64,000 nucleotides of DNA from Segetibacter koreensis DSM 18137 (lineage in GTDB: Bacteria; Bacteroidota; Bacteroidia; Chitinophagales; Chitinophagaceae): contig NZ_KB893337.1 of assembly GCF_000374045.1 (NCBI RefSeq), forward strand, positions 62,172 to 126,171, read 5' to 3'. The first letter of the stretch is position 1; each line of letters opens with the position of its first letter. The position numbers and the translations under genes are program-made. The notes under the pieces were generated by a model, which saw only the letters and a list, made by a program, of their open reading frames with translations, was not told the origin of the DNA and made no database searches. Of this stretch, positions 9,411 through 17,529 are shown piece after piece.

Positions 9411-10693
9411 TTATAGATGCACCCGTCGTGGTTTCTTCTTTTTCTTTGTAGTTTGTCGGAGCTCCTGGGGTATAAAGTTTGCGGAAGGACAAGGTTGCAA
9501 TAACTGCTGAAGAATATTGTTGTGAAAGTTGACGTTAATAGAGCTTTGCTCCAGCCCGTGTTTATCATCTTCAACTGGGCCCGTGCTTGTTTGCCTTGCA
9601 AAACTTGATTGCTTTTGACTTGCATCAAGTACTTCCAGTTTTTGTTCTGGCTTTAGTTGTTCCAATACACCTTTGGCACTAAATTCCTTACCCAAGTTGC
9701 TGCCATTAAAAACACATTTCGTTTTGAAATCAACATAAGTAATTCCATAAATATTTCCCTGGCTGCTTTCTCGTAATACTACATTAACACCCTCCCGAGC
9801 CAAAGCTCTTGTAAACTCCCCTAACGTTTGTTTTTCCTTCACCAGCACCCATTTTATTGCAGTCTTTAATCTTCGCTGATGCTCTTGCCGTAGCTGTTCA
9901 TTCTGTACAAACTTTTGTTCCAGATACTTTAGGGTTGGCTTGTTGTAAAAAGCACTGGCTTTTATCGGTGTGCCTATTTTATTACCGTTGTCATCTAATG
10001 CTGTATAAACTAATCCTCTTTTTTGAAACATTTTGGTATCTTCTTTTCCCCTGTCTGCCATTACATTGTATAACTTCGTACTGCATTCAGCTCTGCTAGA
10101 GAGGTGTACTTAAACTGTGTTAGTACTACGTCCAGAACGTTTGTAATAGCTCTTTTTGTTTGTGTTTTTCCATATTGAAATTTTTATGCAGTTAGCTTGA
10201 TTTCATTTTCCTGCTTTTGGTTACGTCCTTGTGCCTTGATTAGTCCAAATTGAATTTCAACAGCTTTTCGTGCTAGTTCAGATTGATTGCGACCGATATT
10301 GTTCATTTCTATTTTACTGCCATCGGCTTGGATATTGGTACTTACAATATGAATATGAGGATGACCTACATCATAGTGTCGATATACCAGGTAAGGTTGC
10401 TGCTCAAAGCCAATTCCCTTCATATAAGTTTCTGCAATAGCTAATAATTTTTCTTTGCTTAAAGCATCATTATCATGAAAGTTAAGGGAGATGTGAGCGC
10501 TGTTCGCTTTTACCCTCTCGTTTAGTTTGGCCTGGTGCTCCAGCCGGTGCAGCTTTTCGTAGAAGTTCAATCGCTCCAGGTATTTTGGATAATTCACCGC
10601 GTGAATACACTCCGCTACTCCGGCCTCTATTTTCTTTTCATTGTAATTCAAACTTCTCGAAAGACTTTGCGTTCTTTTTATCCTGGCTACCAT
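9411..10693 (-). pseudogene. MobB-type relaxase (mobilization nuclease), broken by a stop and a frameshift
   Basis: Relaxases nick the transfer origin of plasmids and conjugative elements. The N-terminal frame (10693-10184) has the relaxase metal-binding motif HYDVGHPHIHIVSTN near residues 125-139 and the flanking pattern of Bacteroidota MobB proteins. It ends at a TAA at 10186-10184. The same frame continues cleanly after that stop (KFQYGKTQTKRAITNVLDVV) to about 10065. The rest of the protein then lies in the -1 frame (MADRGKEDTKMFQKRGLVY from 10061, ending in a basic KKKKKPRR tail). Joined, it would be about 427 residues, the usual family length. Two lesions make a functional product very unlikely. 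Its start overlaps the preceding mobC-like gene by 7 bases, the usual mob operon layout. Confidence 0.8.
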
Positions 10694-11071
10694 TTTTCTG
10701 CAAATTGATTAATACGGTTTTTGATTTGTTCCACCTTATTCAGCAAGATTTTATGGTCTACATCATGCAGTAAAATCCACTCTCTGAACTCCGGAATTTT
10801 ATCTAATAAATGGAGTTTATGCACTGCTTGATTATAGTTCTTTCCAATAGCATTTAGCTCATTTCTAAGGTTTATCATCTCTGTCATAAAGTCATCGAGG
10901 CATTTGTTTCGCGTTAGTACCGTTACCTTCCCTGCTAATAAAACCTTTCTTATATAGTCGCTCAGCTTGCGGCAGGTGGTTGCTCTAAACCTATCATTTA
11001 TCTGGTTATATTCTGACAAAGTCAACCTCAGCGTTATGTGTTTTGTCCCGTTGTCTTTTGCTTTTTTCCAT
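10687..11071 (-). pseudogene. MobC/MobA-like relaxosome accessory protein, frameshifted near its start
   Basis: The body (LTLSEYNQINDRFRATTCRK to the C-terminal NRINQFAEKW) matches the pattern of small DNA-binding mobilization proteins. These have an N-terminal ribbon-helix-helix strand, then a helical segment ending in the EIKxRINxxAxxW-type tail. It sits directly upstream of the relaxase and overlaps it by 7 bases. The in-frame start is only a TTG at 11025. An ATG at 11071 is out of frame by one base, and removing one A from the A6 run (11067-11062) would give MEKAKDNGTKHITLRLTLSE, a good beta-strand start. The gene therefore appears frameshifted, like its neighbours. These proteins normally help the relaxase bind the transfer origin. 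Confidence 0.6.
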
Positions 11072-11342
11072 CACAATTTCATTTATCACGTTAGAAAATA
11101 TTTCAAATTAGGAGTAGGTATAAGAGCTTTGGAAAAGCCCACTATTTGACTTTTTATCAATTTCATCTATAAATTTTTATCCTCTGTTTCTTTCCCGAAG
11201 CGAGTTCCGAGCGAAAGGGTTAAATTATCCTTTGTGTTACAAACGGACATTTAACCAAGTGCGTTAAGAAGCACTTTAATACAGGTTTTTGTAAAACATA
11301 AACCAGAGATTAATTAGAGACGTTCATTAACCATATCAACTT
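11072..11342. other. Non-coding stretch upstream of the mob genes; possible position of a transfer origin
   Basis: No coding frame is visible. The G+C-rich block at about 11193-11220 (CCCGAAGCGAGTTCCGAGCG) stands out in an A+T-rich surrounding. Transfer origins of MobB/MobC systems usually lie just upstream of mobC, which is this interval, but I see no clear inverted repeat and nick motif. The assignment is by position only. Confidence 0.25.
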
Positions 11343-11597
11343 TTAAAAATGCCTTCCTAACCTATGGCTATGTTTAAAGTTTTGACTTTGCAGAACCAGG
11401 TAGTGATTTAGGTCTTTACAGTTTTCGTACAAAGAACTTTTGTCAATGTACTTTGTGTCCCACTTTATCGCTACCTCAGTGTTCTTTATCCCGGCCTCAT
11501 CTCTGTCCAGGTAGAGGTTAATCTTGTCGTGTTGCTCCATTAAAATGGAGGTAGACATATAGTTGATTTTAGAAAGCAAATCTGCTAACAAAATCAA
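11343..11597 (-). pseudogene. Toprim-domain primase fragment (C-terminal end only)
   Basis: The frame starts at a TTG and contains the C-terminal half of a Toprim domain. It shows the acidic motif KINLYLDRDEAGIKNTE with the DxDxAG pattern, then a strand-helix region ending KDLNHYL, as in CHC2/Toprim primase-like proteins carried by Bacteroidota mobile elements. The zinc-finger N-terminus and most of the catalytic domain are missing. The frame is cut just upstream, near the 11611-11645 inverted repeat. I infer a truncated remnant of the element's primase. Confidence in the Toprim call is moderate because only about 45 residues carry the signal. Confidence 0.5.
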
Positions 11598-11610
11598 GTA
11601 AAAGAAAAGG

Positions 11611-11651
11611 AAGGTATACCTTAAAAAAGGTCAAGGGTATACCTTTTTTAA
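11611..11651 (+). terminator. Inverted repeat with T-tract
   Basis: AAGGTATACC (11611-11620) and GGTATACCTT (11636-11645) pair perfectly across a 15-base loop, and a T-run follows on the plus strand. Each arm also contains the palindrome GGTATACC. It may end plus-strand transcription. It lies between two minus-strand genes, so a recombination or regulatory role is equally possible. Confidence 0.4.
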
Positions 11652-11668
11652 GCAATTTGTAGGAGTGA

Positions 11669-12390
11669 TTATTTTTTAACGGCAGAATGCTCTTTTAAAA
11701 CATTTTCAGCAAAGGCAGAAACCTCCTTTCCAAACATTTCGGGATTAAGTGCAATCTGCCTGATCTGTGGTATTAATTGTCCTTTTGCACTGACTGCACT
11801 TTTGCTTAGCAAAATCTTTTTATAAGAAAAGTTCTTCATCTCCTCAATCCTGCCTGGTATTTTGCTAAGCTTAAATTTGGCTGAAATAAATTCTTTTAGA
11901 GCAGTGGTGTCACGTATAAGAGTTTCATAGTGTAGTTCATTATTATTTATTTCTAAGTAAAAGTGTGTAGCGATAACATATGTACGAATAGGAAAGTCTG
12001 CAGCAGATAAAGGTTCTTCATCCGCTGAAGGCTCTTCGAAATTTGCAGGAGGGTTATACATTAAAAGGCTGACTTTGTTTAAAAACTGTTTTATCTCCTC
12101 CTTTTTAATAGATGCATCCTTTTTCTGAAACAATAACATCATTTGATTTTTTGTCTCTATGTTTTCCAGGATTTTTGTTACAGCTGCCAGTGCCAAAGAC
12201 TTTTATTCACTGTGGTTTCCTTCGTCAATTCGATTGCTACCTCAGTAAGGAGATTTTCCAGATACAAAGCTGCTGAAATGGTAGGGTCATCTTTGCTGCA
12301 AAAACGAAAGTGGTGCCATTTAAACTTTATATAATTATAAATGGAGGGATTGAAATTATAAATGAAATTTTGTATTACCCAGTTACTCAT
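11669..12390 (-). pseudogene. Protein of unknown function from the decayed element, frameshifted
   Basis: I do not recognise a family. An ATG at 12390 opens MSNWVIQNFIYNFNPSIYNY and continues to the segment ending TKETTVNK. The remainder (SLALAAVTKILENIETKNQM to 11669) lies in the -1 frame. The switch is at the run TTTT at 12201-12204; one added A on the minus strand gives a continuous protein of about 240 residues. The protein is helical and lysine-rich, with no signal peptide or membrane segment. Similar proteins of about 250-290 residues sit beside mob genes in other Bacteroidota elements, but I recall no function for them. It is the gene of the decayed tract nearest the tRNA. Confidence 0.5.
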
Positions 12391-12551
12391 ACTCTTGATT
12401 CGCCTATTAAAACTAAAGTTATAAAAACTGAAGTAAGATGAGAAAAAATGAATGTAAGATGTTAATACTCCCAAGCAAATAAAAGGCTTATGAGTTGAAT
12501 AAATAAGACACGAAGCGTCACGGGTTTTGCGATGGAACAGAGATTTTACTC

Positions 12552-12579
12552 TTCAAAGAGAAGTTTTTTTCTCTTTGAA
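12552..12579. repeat. Short inverted repeat
   Basis: TTCAAAGAG (12552-12560) pairs with CTCTTTGAA (12571-12579) around a T-rich loop. It could be a terminator for minus-strand reading or part of the element end next to the tandem repeat. Confidence 0.4.
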
Positions 12580-12602
12580 ATTTGTACCCCAATTTGTACC
12601 CC
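12579..12602. repeat. Exact 12-bp tandem duplication next to the tRNA
   Basis: AATTTGTACCCC occurs twice without a gap (12579-12590 and 12591-12602). On the minus strand it lies in an open frame reading GVQIGVQISKRKKLLFEE then stop, downstream of the tRNA terminator. It may be the last codons of a lost tyrosine integrase, or part of an attachment site; both are inferences from position. Confidence 0.5.
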
Positions 12603-12644
12603 AAAATAAAAACTCCTTCACAAATATTTGATTGTCAAGGAGTT
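12603..12644 (-). terminator. Terminator of the tRNA-Gln gene
   Basis: On the minus strand AACTCCTT pairs with AAGGAGTT (plus-strand 12637-12644 and 12611-12618) and is followed by TTTATTTT, 14 bases downstream of the tRNA 3' end. Confidence 0.65.
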
Positions 12645-12657
12645 AATTTTACAAAAG

Positions 12658-12728
12658 TTGCCCGATTAGGATTCGAACCCAAACAGGAAGAACCAGAATC
12701 TTCAGTACTACCATTATACTATCGGGCA
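12658..12728 (-). tRNA. tRNA-Gln (anticodon CUG)
   Basis: A 71-nt cloverleaf can be drawn on the minus strand. The acceptor stem is TGCCCGA/TCGGGCA, the D arm GTAT/GTAC with GG in the loop, and the anticodon stem GAAGA/TCTTC with loop TTCTGGT (anticodon CTG). The variable loop has four bases and the T arm is TTGGG-TTCGAAT-CCTAA. The discriminator is A and CCA is not encoded. It decodes CAG. A tRNA 3' end is a common integration site, and decayed mobilization genes lie on that side. Confidence 0.92.
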
Positions 12729-12815
12729 ATTTGGTTTGTAAAAGTAACACAACACGGTAAAAATACAATCAGCAGCCGTTGAATAATTTTGTAAAAATGT
12801 AAAAGAAACCTTTTA

Positions 12816-13424
12816 TTAAATTTCAAAATCTCTTGCTAAAAGTTCTTCGGCTAACTGTTGTGGAGTTGTAAAACGAATAGCATCTAACCCTATTTGTCTT
12901 GCCGCATTCACATTTCTTAGGTTATCATCAATAAAAAGAGCTTCTTCTGCTTTTACATTGTACCTGTCTAACAATAATTGGTAAAACTCGGGAAAAGGTT
13001 TTCTTATTTTTTCAGTGCCCGAAACAACCACTCCATCAAACCAGTTCAAAAATTCATATCGTTGGAGTGCAATCGGGAAAGTTTCTGCGGACCAGTTTGT
13101 TAGTGCATACAATTTATATTCGCTTTTATCTTTTAGTTTTCTGAATATCTCAACTGTGCCTTCAATAACGCCACCTAGCATCTCTTCCCACCTGTCGTAA
13201 TATACTCTTATATTTTCTTCATGTTCGGGGTATTCTTTTATAAGAGTCTCAGTTGCTTCCTTTAAAGTTCGTCCCGCATCTTGTTCTTCATTCCACTCCG
13301 GTGTGCATATTCTCTCGAGAAAATTTTTCATCTGTTTTTCATCATCAAAAACTTTTTGATAAAGATATTCGGGATTCCAATCTATTAAAACACCGCCAAG
13401 GTCAAATATTATTGCAGTAATCAT
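12816..13424 (-). CDS. HAD-superfamily phosphatase (YihX-like)
   Basis: A cytoplasmic haloacid-dehalogenase-fold hydrolase of 202 residues, expected to remove phosphate from a small sugar or nucleotide phosphate. Motif I is FDLGGVLID with nucleophile Asp8; the Asp normally two residues later is Gly, as in the YihX/alpha-glucose-1-phosphatase branch. Motif II is TNWSAE, motif III is the Lys in EKIRKPFPEFY, and motif IV is FIDDN. The helical cap lies at about residues 15-90. The ATG at 13424 places motif I at the usual distance from the start. It stands alone between the tRNA and a divergent gene. Substrate unknown. Confidence 0.9.
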   Translation of the reverse strand: MITAIIFDLGGVLIDWNPEYLYQKVFDDEKQMKNFLERICTPEWNEEQDAGRTLKEATETLIKEYPEHEENIRVYYDRWEEMLGGVIEGTVEIFRKLKDKSEYKLYALTNWSAETFPIALQRYEFLNWFDGVVVSGTEKIRKPFPEFYQLLLDRYNVKAEEALFIDDNLRNVNAARQIGLDAIRFTTPQQLAEELLARDFEI

Positions 13425-13557
13425 TTATCTGGATATTTTTTTATTGCAAGAAACATGATTTCTTGAAAAGTTATTTATTTTTTTAAAAGGATTCAATGAA
13501 CTGAAAATATAAAAGAAAACTCTTTGCAAGAAATATTAAAACAATTTCTAAAAACAA

Positions 13558-13636
13558 GTACTTTCATGTAGTAATAAATATGTCTTAAATATATTCTTCT
13601 AAAAGTAAGATTTAAGACAACAATTGCTGAAAGTAC
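13558..13636. repeat. Nested inverted repeats upstream of the 13663 gene
   Basis: An outer pair, GTACTTTCA (13558-13566) and TGAAAGTAC (13628-13636), encloses an inner pair, TGTCTTAAAT (13581-13590) and ATTTAAGACA (13610-13619). All four arms are perfect matches. The structure ends 27 bases before the ATG at 13663, so it could be an operator or a 5'-UTR hairpin. Confidence 0.6.
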
Positions 13637-13662
13637 ATCAAACTAAAAACCTTCATTTGTAT

Positions 13663-14232
13663 ATGGAACAACAAATAATAACAGGCAAAACAGAAGAGGA
13701 AATCTGGCAAAAGATAAATGCTCAATTTCTTGCAAACCCTGATCCATTGGAATATTCAGCAGTAATTGAGCAAGGAAAGAGAAAAGTTGTGTTAGATATA
13801 GATATAGATTTAGGAGGAGGCTTTGAAAGTGGGTTTGAAAGTACTACATTAACTGCCGCGTTACTTACCATACCTGTTTTTCGGTTTGCCATCCACGAAA
13901 AACATTTTACAGATGAGATAGGAAAATTTTTCGGAATGGAAGACGTAGAAATTGGATTTGCTGAATTTGATGAAAAATTAATTATAAAAACAAATGACCG
14001 GCTAAGGGTAAAAGAAATTTTTTCTGATGAATTGGTGAGAAAAATTTTTGAATCTCTTAGTGACTTTACTTTTGGAATTACTTACCATAACAGGGATAAT
14101 GAAACAAATGTTCCATTTCTCGAACTGTATGTAGAACATGGAATTACAGACCCGATAAAGTTAAGAGAAATATATCATGCATTTATTTCTGTTCTTATGT
14201 TACTTGATACCGAAGTTGAAATAACACAATAG
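13663..14232 (+). CDS. Cytoplasmic protein of unknown function
   Basis: I do not recognise a named family. The ATG at 13663 (MEQQIITGKTEEEIWQKINA) is preferred; the frame is open upstream to a TTG at 13624 that lies inside an inverted repeat. The protein has 189 residues, is acidic and soluble, and has no signal peptide or membrane segment. A strand-rich N-terminal half has Gly-rich turns (DLGGGFESGFES) and the C-terminal half is mixed helix/strand. The 51-base spacing to the open frame that precedes the 14339 gene would allow co-transcription. A+T content seems higher than in the exporter operon. Confidence 0.6.
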   Translation: MEQQIITGKTEEEIWQKINAQFLANPDPLEYSAVIEQGKRKVVLDIDIDLGGGFESGFESTTLTAALLTIPVFRFAIHEKHFTDEIGKFFGMEDVEIGFAEFDEKLIIKTNDRLRVKEIFSDELVRKIFESLSDFTFGITYHNRDNETNVPFLELYVEHGITDPIKLREIYHAFISVLMLLDTEVEITQ

Positions 14233-14338
14233 AATTAAAGAGTAGACTTTAGTTGGTAATGATAAAACGTTGCAATTGGTAAAAGGGTTTTTAGATGTTG
14301 CTGGCATTGTATTTTTAATAATTGTTGCTAAAAAACCA

Positions 14339-14782
14339 ATGAAATTATTATCAGCTATAGGAGGCGGAATTGCCGGAGCCATTGCACTTACAGTGATACA
14401 TGAAACTGCCAGAAGATTAAATGAAGATGCACCACGAATGGACTTGTTAGGTATGGAAGCCATGTCAGATACGTTAGAAAGTATTGATGCCAAAGTGCCA
14501 AAAGAAGAAAATTTGTTTAAAGCTACGATGGCTGCAGACATCGTCAGTAACTCCCTTTATTACAGCGTTGCAGGACTTGGAAATGAAAAGCAAGTGATAT
14601 TAAGAGGTTCTTTGTTGGGGCTAGCCGCAGGGATTGGTGCCGTTTATTTACCAAAACCTCTTGGCTTGGACGAAGCTCCGTCAAGCCGCACTCCTCAAAC
14701 GCGGTTAATGACTGTTGCTTTGTATTCTATCGGAGGTTTGGTTGCTGGGTCTGTTGCTAAGTTTATTGAAAACCAAACATAA
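14339..14782 (+). CDS. Small membrane-associated protein of unknown function
   Basis: The protein has 147 residues from the ATG at 14339 (MKLLSAIGGGIAGAIALTVI); the frame stays open upstream to a TTG at 14270. Four hydrophobic Gly/Ala-rich segments are visible (GGGIAGAIALTVI, a middle segment near NSLYYSVAG, SLLGLAAGIGAVYL, and YSIGGLVAGSVAKFI). A conserved-looking soluble loop with HETARRLNEDAPRMDLLGM follows the first of them. The shape resembles other small Bacteroidota membrane proteins with that HExxRR...DAPRMD pattern, but I know no function for them. It follows the 13663 gene on the same strand and precedes an MFS transporter. Confidence 0.65.
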   Translation: MKLLSAIGGGIAGAIALTVIHETARRLNEDAPRMDLLGMEAMSDTLESIDAKVPKEENLFKATMAADIVSNSLYYSVAGLGNEKQVILRGSLLGLAAGIGAVYLPKPLGLDEAPSSRTPQTRLMTVALYSIGGLVAGSVAKFIENQT

Positions 14783-14889
14783 GACGAAAAGTCGCCTCTC
14801 GCTCTCAAAATGCTCTTTTCCACTTTATATTTGCAATTTCTTATTGCTTTGACCTACCTGTTCCTTTATTTCTTTTCACTTTTGTTTTT

Positions 14890-16074
14890 ATGCAAACATT
14901 ATCAGTACCTGCGCCACCGGCAATAGCTACACCTAATCCTTATTCTAACAGATCTCACCGTATTGGTGTAGCGGCATTTTTTTTTATTTTAGGATTTTGC
15001 TTTGCAAGCTGGGCATCACGTATTCCTGTCATTCAACAAAAATTAGGACTTACAGACGCACAATTGGGTATCGTATTGTTTGCACTGCCTGTTGGTTTGT
15101 TTTTATCATTACCTGTTTCAGGATGGCTGATAGCAAAAAAAGGAAGTAAAAAAGTGGTATCTATTGCTGCAGTATGCTATGCAGGCATTTTGGTTACTTT
15201 GGGATTTGCAGAAAAAACATCTCAATTGGTTGCTGCACTTTTTGCCTTTGGGTTTGTAGGCAATATGGGTAATATTTCGATGAATACGCAAGCGGTAGGC
15301 GTAGAATATTTGTATAAACGAAATATTATGGCATCTTTTCATGGAATATGGAGTCTTGCCGGTTTCTCAGGAGCTGCAGTGGGTACTTTTATGAACGGAA
15401 TGGGTATCGCTCCAGGCTATCATTTCTTGAGTATACTAACTTTTTCAGTTTGCATTTTCTTGGCAGCATCACGTTTTCTTTTAATTAAGGACAGGCAAAC
15501 AAAAGAATCTCCTCCCTTGTTTGCACTGCCTCATAAATCTCTGATTTATCTCGGATTGATTGCCTTCTGCTCAATGCTTTGCGAAGGCGCTATGTTCGAC
15601 TGGAGTGGCATTTACTTTAAAAAAGTAATACTCGCAAAGCCTTCTTTGGAAGGTGCAGGTTATACTGCTTTTATGAGTACAATGGCACTCAGCCGTTTTT
15701 TTGCTGATTATTTCACTTTTCGCTATGGCTTCAAACGTATTATACAGGCAAGCGGATTGATTATAATGACCGGCTTATTGCTCGCCGTTTTAATGCCATA
15801 TTTATATACTGCCATTGCAGGGTTTTTATTGGTAGGCATTGGCGTTTCATCTGTTGTTCCTTTGGTATATAGTGCAGCAGGTAAATCAAAGATTTTATCA
15901 CCTGGTACTGCGATCGCATCTGTATCTACAATTAGCTTTTTCGGGTTTTTAATAGGACCGCCACTAATAGGCCTGCTTGCAGGCATAGCTAGCCTGCGTT
16001 TATCTTTTGCCGTAATTGCACTAATGGGATTAAGTGTGACGATATTAGCAACAATGAGTAAAGAGGACAATTAA
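14890..16074 (+). CDS. MFS transporter
   Basis: A major-facilitator inner-membrane transporter of 394 residues with about 12 membrane segments. The first helix (RIGVAAFFFILGFCFASWAS) is followed by the helix 2-3 loop WLIAKKGSKKVV, corresponding to the GxLaDrxGrrxx signature. The pattern FASWASRIPVIQQKLGLTDA near residues 38-57 is typical of the YbjJ-like branch of uncertain substrate. The ATG at 14890 leaves an unusual Pro/Ala-rich cytoplasmic N-terminus (VPAPPAIATPNP). It may be transcribed with the two small genes before it, with 107 bases between. Transported compound unknown. Confidence 0.9.
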   Translation: MQTLSVPAPPAIATPNPYSNRSHRIGVAAFFFILGFCFASWASRIPVIQQKLGLTDAQLGIVLFALPVGLFLSLPVSGWLIAKKGSKKVVSIAAVCYAGILVTLGFAEKTSQLVAALFAFGFVGNMGNISMNTQAVGVEYLYKRNIMASFHGIWSLAGFSGAAVGTFMNGMGIAPGYHFLSILTFSVCIFLAASRFLLIKDRQTKESPPLFALPHKSLIYLGLIAFCSMLCEGAMFDWSGIYFKKVILAKPSLEGAGYTAFMSTMALSRFFADYFTFRYGFKRIIQASGLIIMTGLLLAVLMPYLYTAIAGFLLVGIGVSSVVPLVYSAAGKSKILSPGTAIASVSTISFFGFLIGPPLIGLLAGIASLRLSFAVIALMGLSVTILATMSKEDN

Positions 16075-16384
16075 GAAAGAGAATGCTTTTAGTATCAAAA
16101 AGTCAAATCGGTATTTTTGCTGAAAATTATCTGCAACCAGTTTCCTTTTAAGAACAGAGGTAGTGAAGTGTTTGGATTTAAAACATAATTATACCTCTTT
16201 TCAATTATATGAATGATTTAAAAAAACTGAATAAATCTATTACAGTACAAGAGTGCGACGCAAGAGAAGTTGAATAGATCTATCTCGGATGGGTAATAAA
16301 ATAACTATACTCCTGAGATTCATTGAATTAAAAAAGCCTGTATATCAAATACAGGCTTTCCGGAAAAAAAATTTATAAATATCG
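16075..16384. other. Intergenic stretch between two converging genes
   Basis: No coding frame is seen. Apart from the hairpin at 16331-16362, it is A+T-rich and without repeats. Confidence 0.6.
16331..16362 (-). terminator. Terminator of the L,D-transpeptidase-like gene
   Basis: AAAGCCTGTAT (16333-16343) pairs with ATACAGGCTTT (16349-16359). On the minus strand the stem is followed by a T-run, 20 to 50 bases after the stop at 16385. Confidence 0.7.
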
Positions 16385-17173
16385 TTATGCAACTTTTTTC
16401 AAAATTTCTGAATGAGATGCATAGAATTTATCAGGGCTGTAAAGAAATAGACAAGAGCCGTTTTTGATTTTATCAATAATAGGCTTATAAACATTTTCAG
16501 GTAAAGCGGGGCAACCTAAGCTGCGGCCGATAAAACCTTGCATCTTAATAGCGCTCTCACTTACATATGCAGCGCAGTGCATAACAATAGCGCGAGTGTT
16601 CGCATTGTCATTAATTCCTTTTTCTTCACCAAATAATCTCATTGAAAAACCGTGCTTTCCCATATATGTATCACCGGTAACGTAAAACCCTAAACTGCTT
16701 TTATTGCTCTCGGGCTCATTTGAAAATTCATTGGCCATTTCCCTGCCCGAATTTCTCCCATGAGATACATAAGTGTTATACAAAATTTTTTTATTCTTTA
16801 AATCAATAACATATAAACGTTTTTTACTTGAAGCCTGGCTAAAATCAACTATCGATATTATTTCTTCATTTTTTAGTTTTCCGGAGGAAAGAAGGTAATT
16901 GAACCCTTTCAACGCATACTCAAATGCATACCTTGATAAACCTAAATCACCTAAGTTAAGACTATCATAAACAGCTAACCTGCTGTTAACAGTATTAACA
17001 TTTGCTATTGCATTTTCAGCAGCAGGTAATATATTAGAAGCTACTGTATTGTTAGTAACCTCTGAAAATGGTGAATTTATCGAATGGAAAGAGGGAGATT
17101 TGGCAAAAACAAAAAGAAAATGAATGATAAAAGCGGAAGATAAAAACAGGAATATTTTTTTACGCATAGACAT
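16385..17173 (-). CDS. Murein L,D-transpeptidase catalytic-domain protein (YkuD-like)
   Basis: An exported protein of 262 residues with an N-terminal hydrophobic signal (KIFLFLSSAFIIHFLFVFA). The C-terminal 150 residues form an L,D-transpeptidase-like domain. It contains LYVIDLKNKKILYNTYVSHG, then GFYVTGDTYMGKHG, the catalytic-type His in IVMHCAAYVS, and the nucleophile Cys in GRSLGCPAL. Such enzymes make or trim 3-3 cross-links in peptidoglycan, or anchor proteins to it, in the periplasm. Length fits the Bacteroidota subgroup annotated as murein L,D-transpeptidase catalytic-domain family. It is a single gene with its own downstream hairpin. Whether it is an active transpeptidase is not shown. 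Confidence 0.85.
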   Translation of the reverse strand: MSMRKKIFLFLSSAFIIHFLFVFAKSPSFHSINSPFSEVTNNTVASNILPAAENAIANVNTVNSRLAVYDSLNLGDLGLSRYAFEYALKGFNYLLSSGKLKNEEIISIVDFSQASSKKRLYVIDLKNKKILYNTYVSHGRNSGREMANEFSNEPESNKSSLGFYVTGDTYMGKHGFSMRLFGEEKGINDNANTRAIVMHCAAYVSESAIKMQGFIGRSLGCPALPENVYKPIIDKIKNGSCLFLYSPDKFYASHSEILKKVA

Positions 17174-17529
17174 TTTTGTTTAACGCGGTTTACTATTGTT
17201 TATTGAATTCTGATAAATTCAGGATAAGCGTTGTAAAAAATACGGTGCGAAATATGGTTTTTTCTTTACAACAGAGAATTTAAGGGTTTAATATCTCTGG
17301 AAACTGGCTGCAAGTTAAACGAGGATATATAGACAGCCAAAATTATAGGGATAGTTAAGTTATTTTTAACTAATACGATTTCCAGTAAAATCACTTGTTT
17401 TTTACTGGAAATTATGATTAAAATAGCGAGATACAAACTGTGAAAAACAAAAGAGGCTATACCATGAAGCAAGCCTCTTTTTTCTCTAACACCTGCCAAA
17501 TGAACCCCTTCAACTATCAATTCTTACGA
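17174..17529. other. Intergenic stretch
   Basis: It holds the promoter side of the L,D-transpeptidase gene and a hairpin at 17449-17484. A minus-strand open frame of 84 codons here has no recognisable domain and starts with a non-ATG codon; I do not call it a gene. Confidence 0.5.
17449..17484. terminator. Bidirectional terminator after the ferritin-like pair
   Basis: AAAAGAGGCT (17449-17458) pairs with AGCCTCTTTT (17472-17481), with T-runs on both strands. It lies 46 to 81 bases after the stop of the minus-strand gene ending at 17530. Confidence 0.75.

Noticed and set aside
12582-12782. Plus-strand frame of 66 codons
   Set aside because: It runs through the tRNA-Gln gene and its terminator and has no domain.
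17266-17520. Minus-strand frame of 84 codons in the gap
   Set aside because: It has a non-ATG start and no recognisable motif, and it passes through the hairpin terminator.
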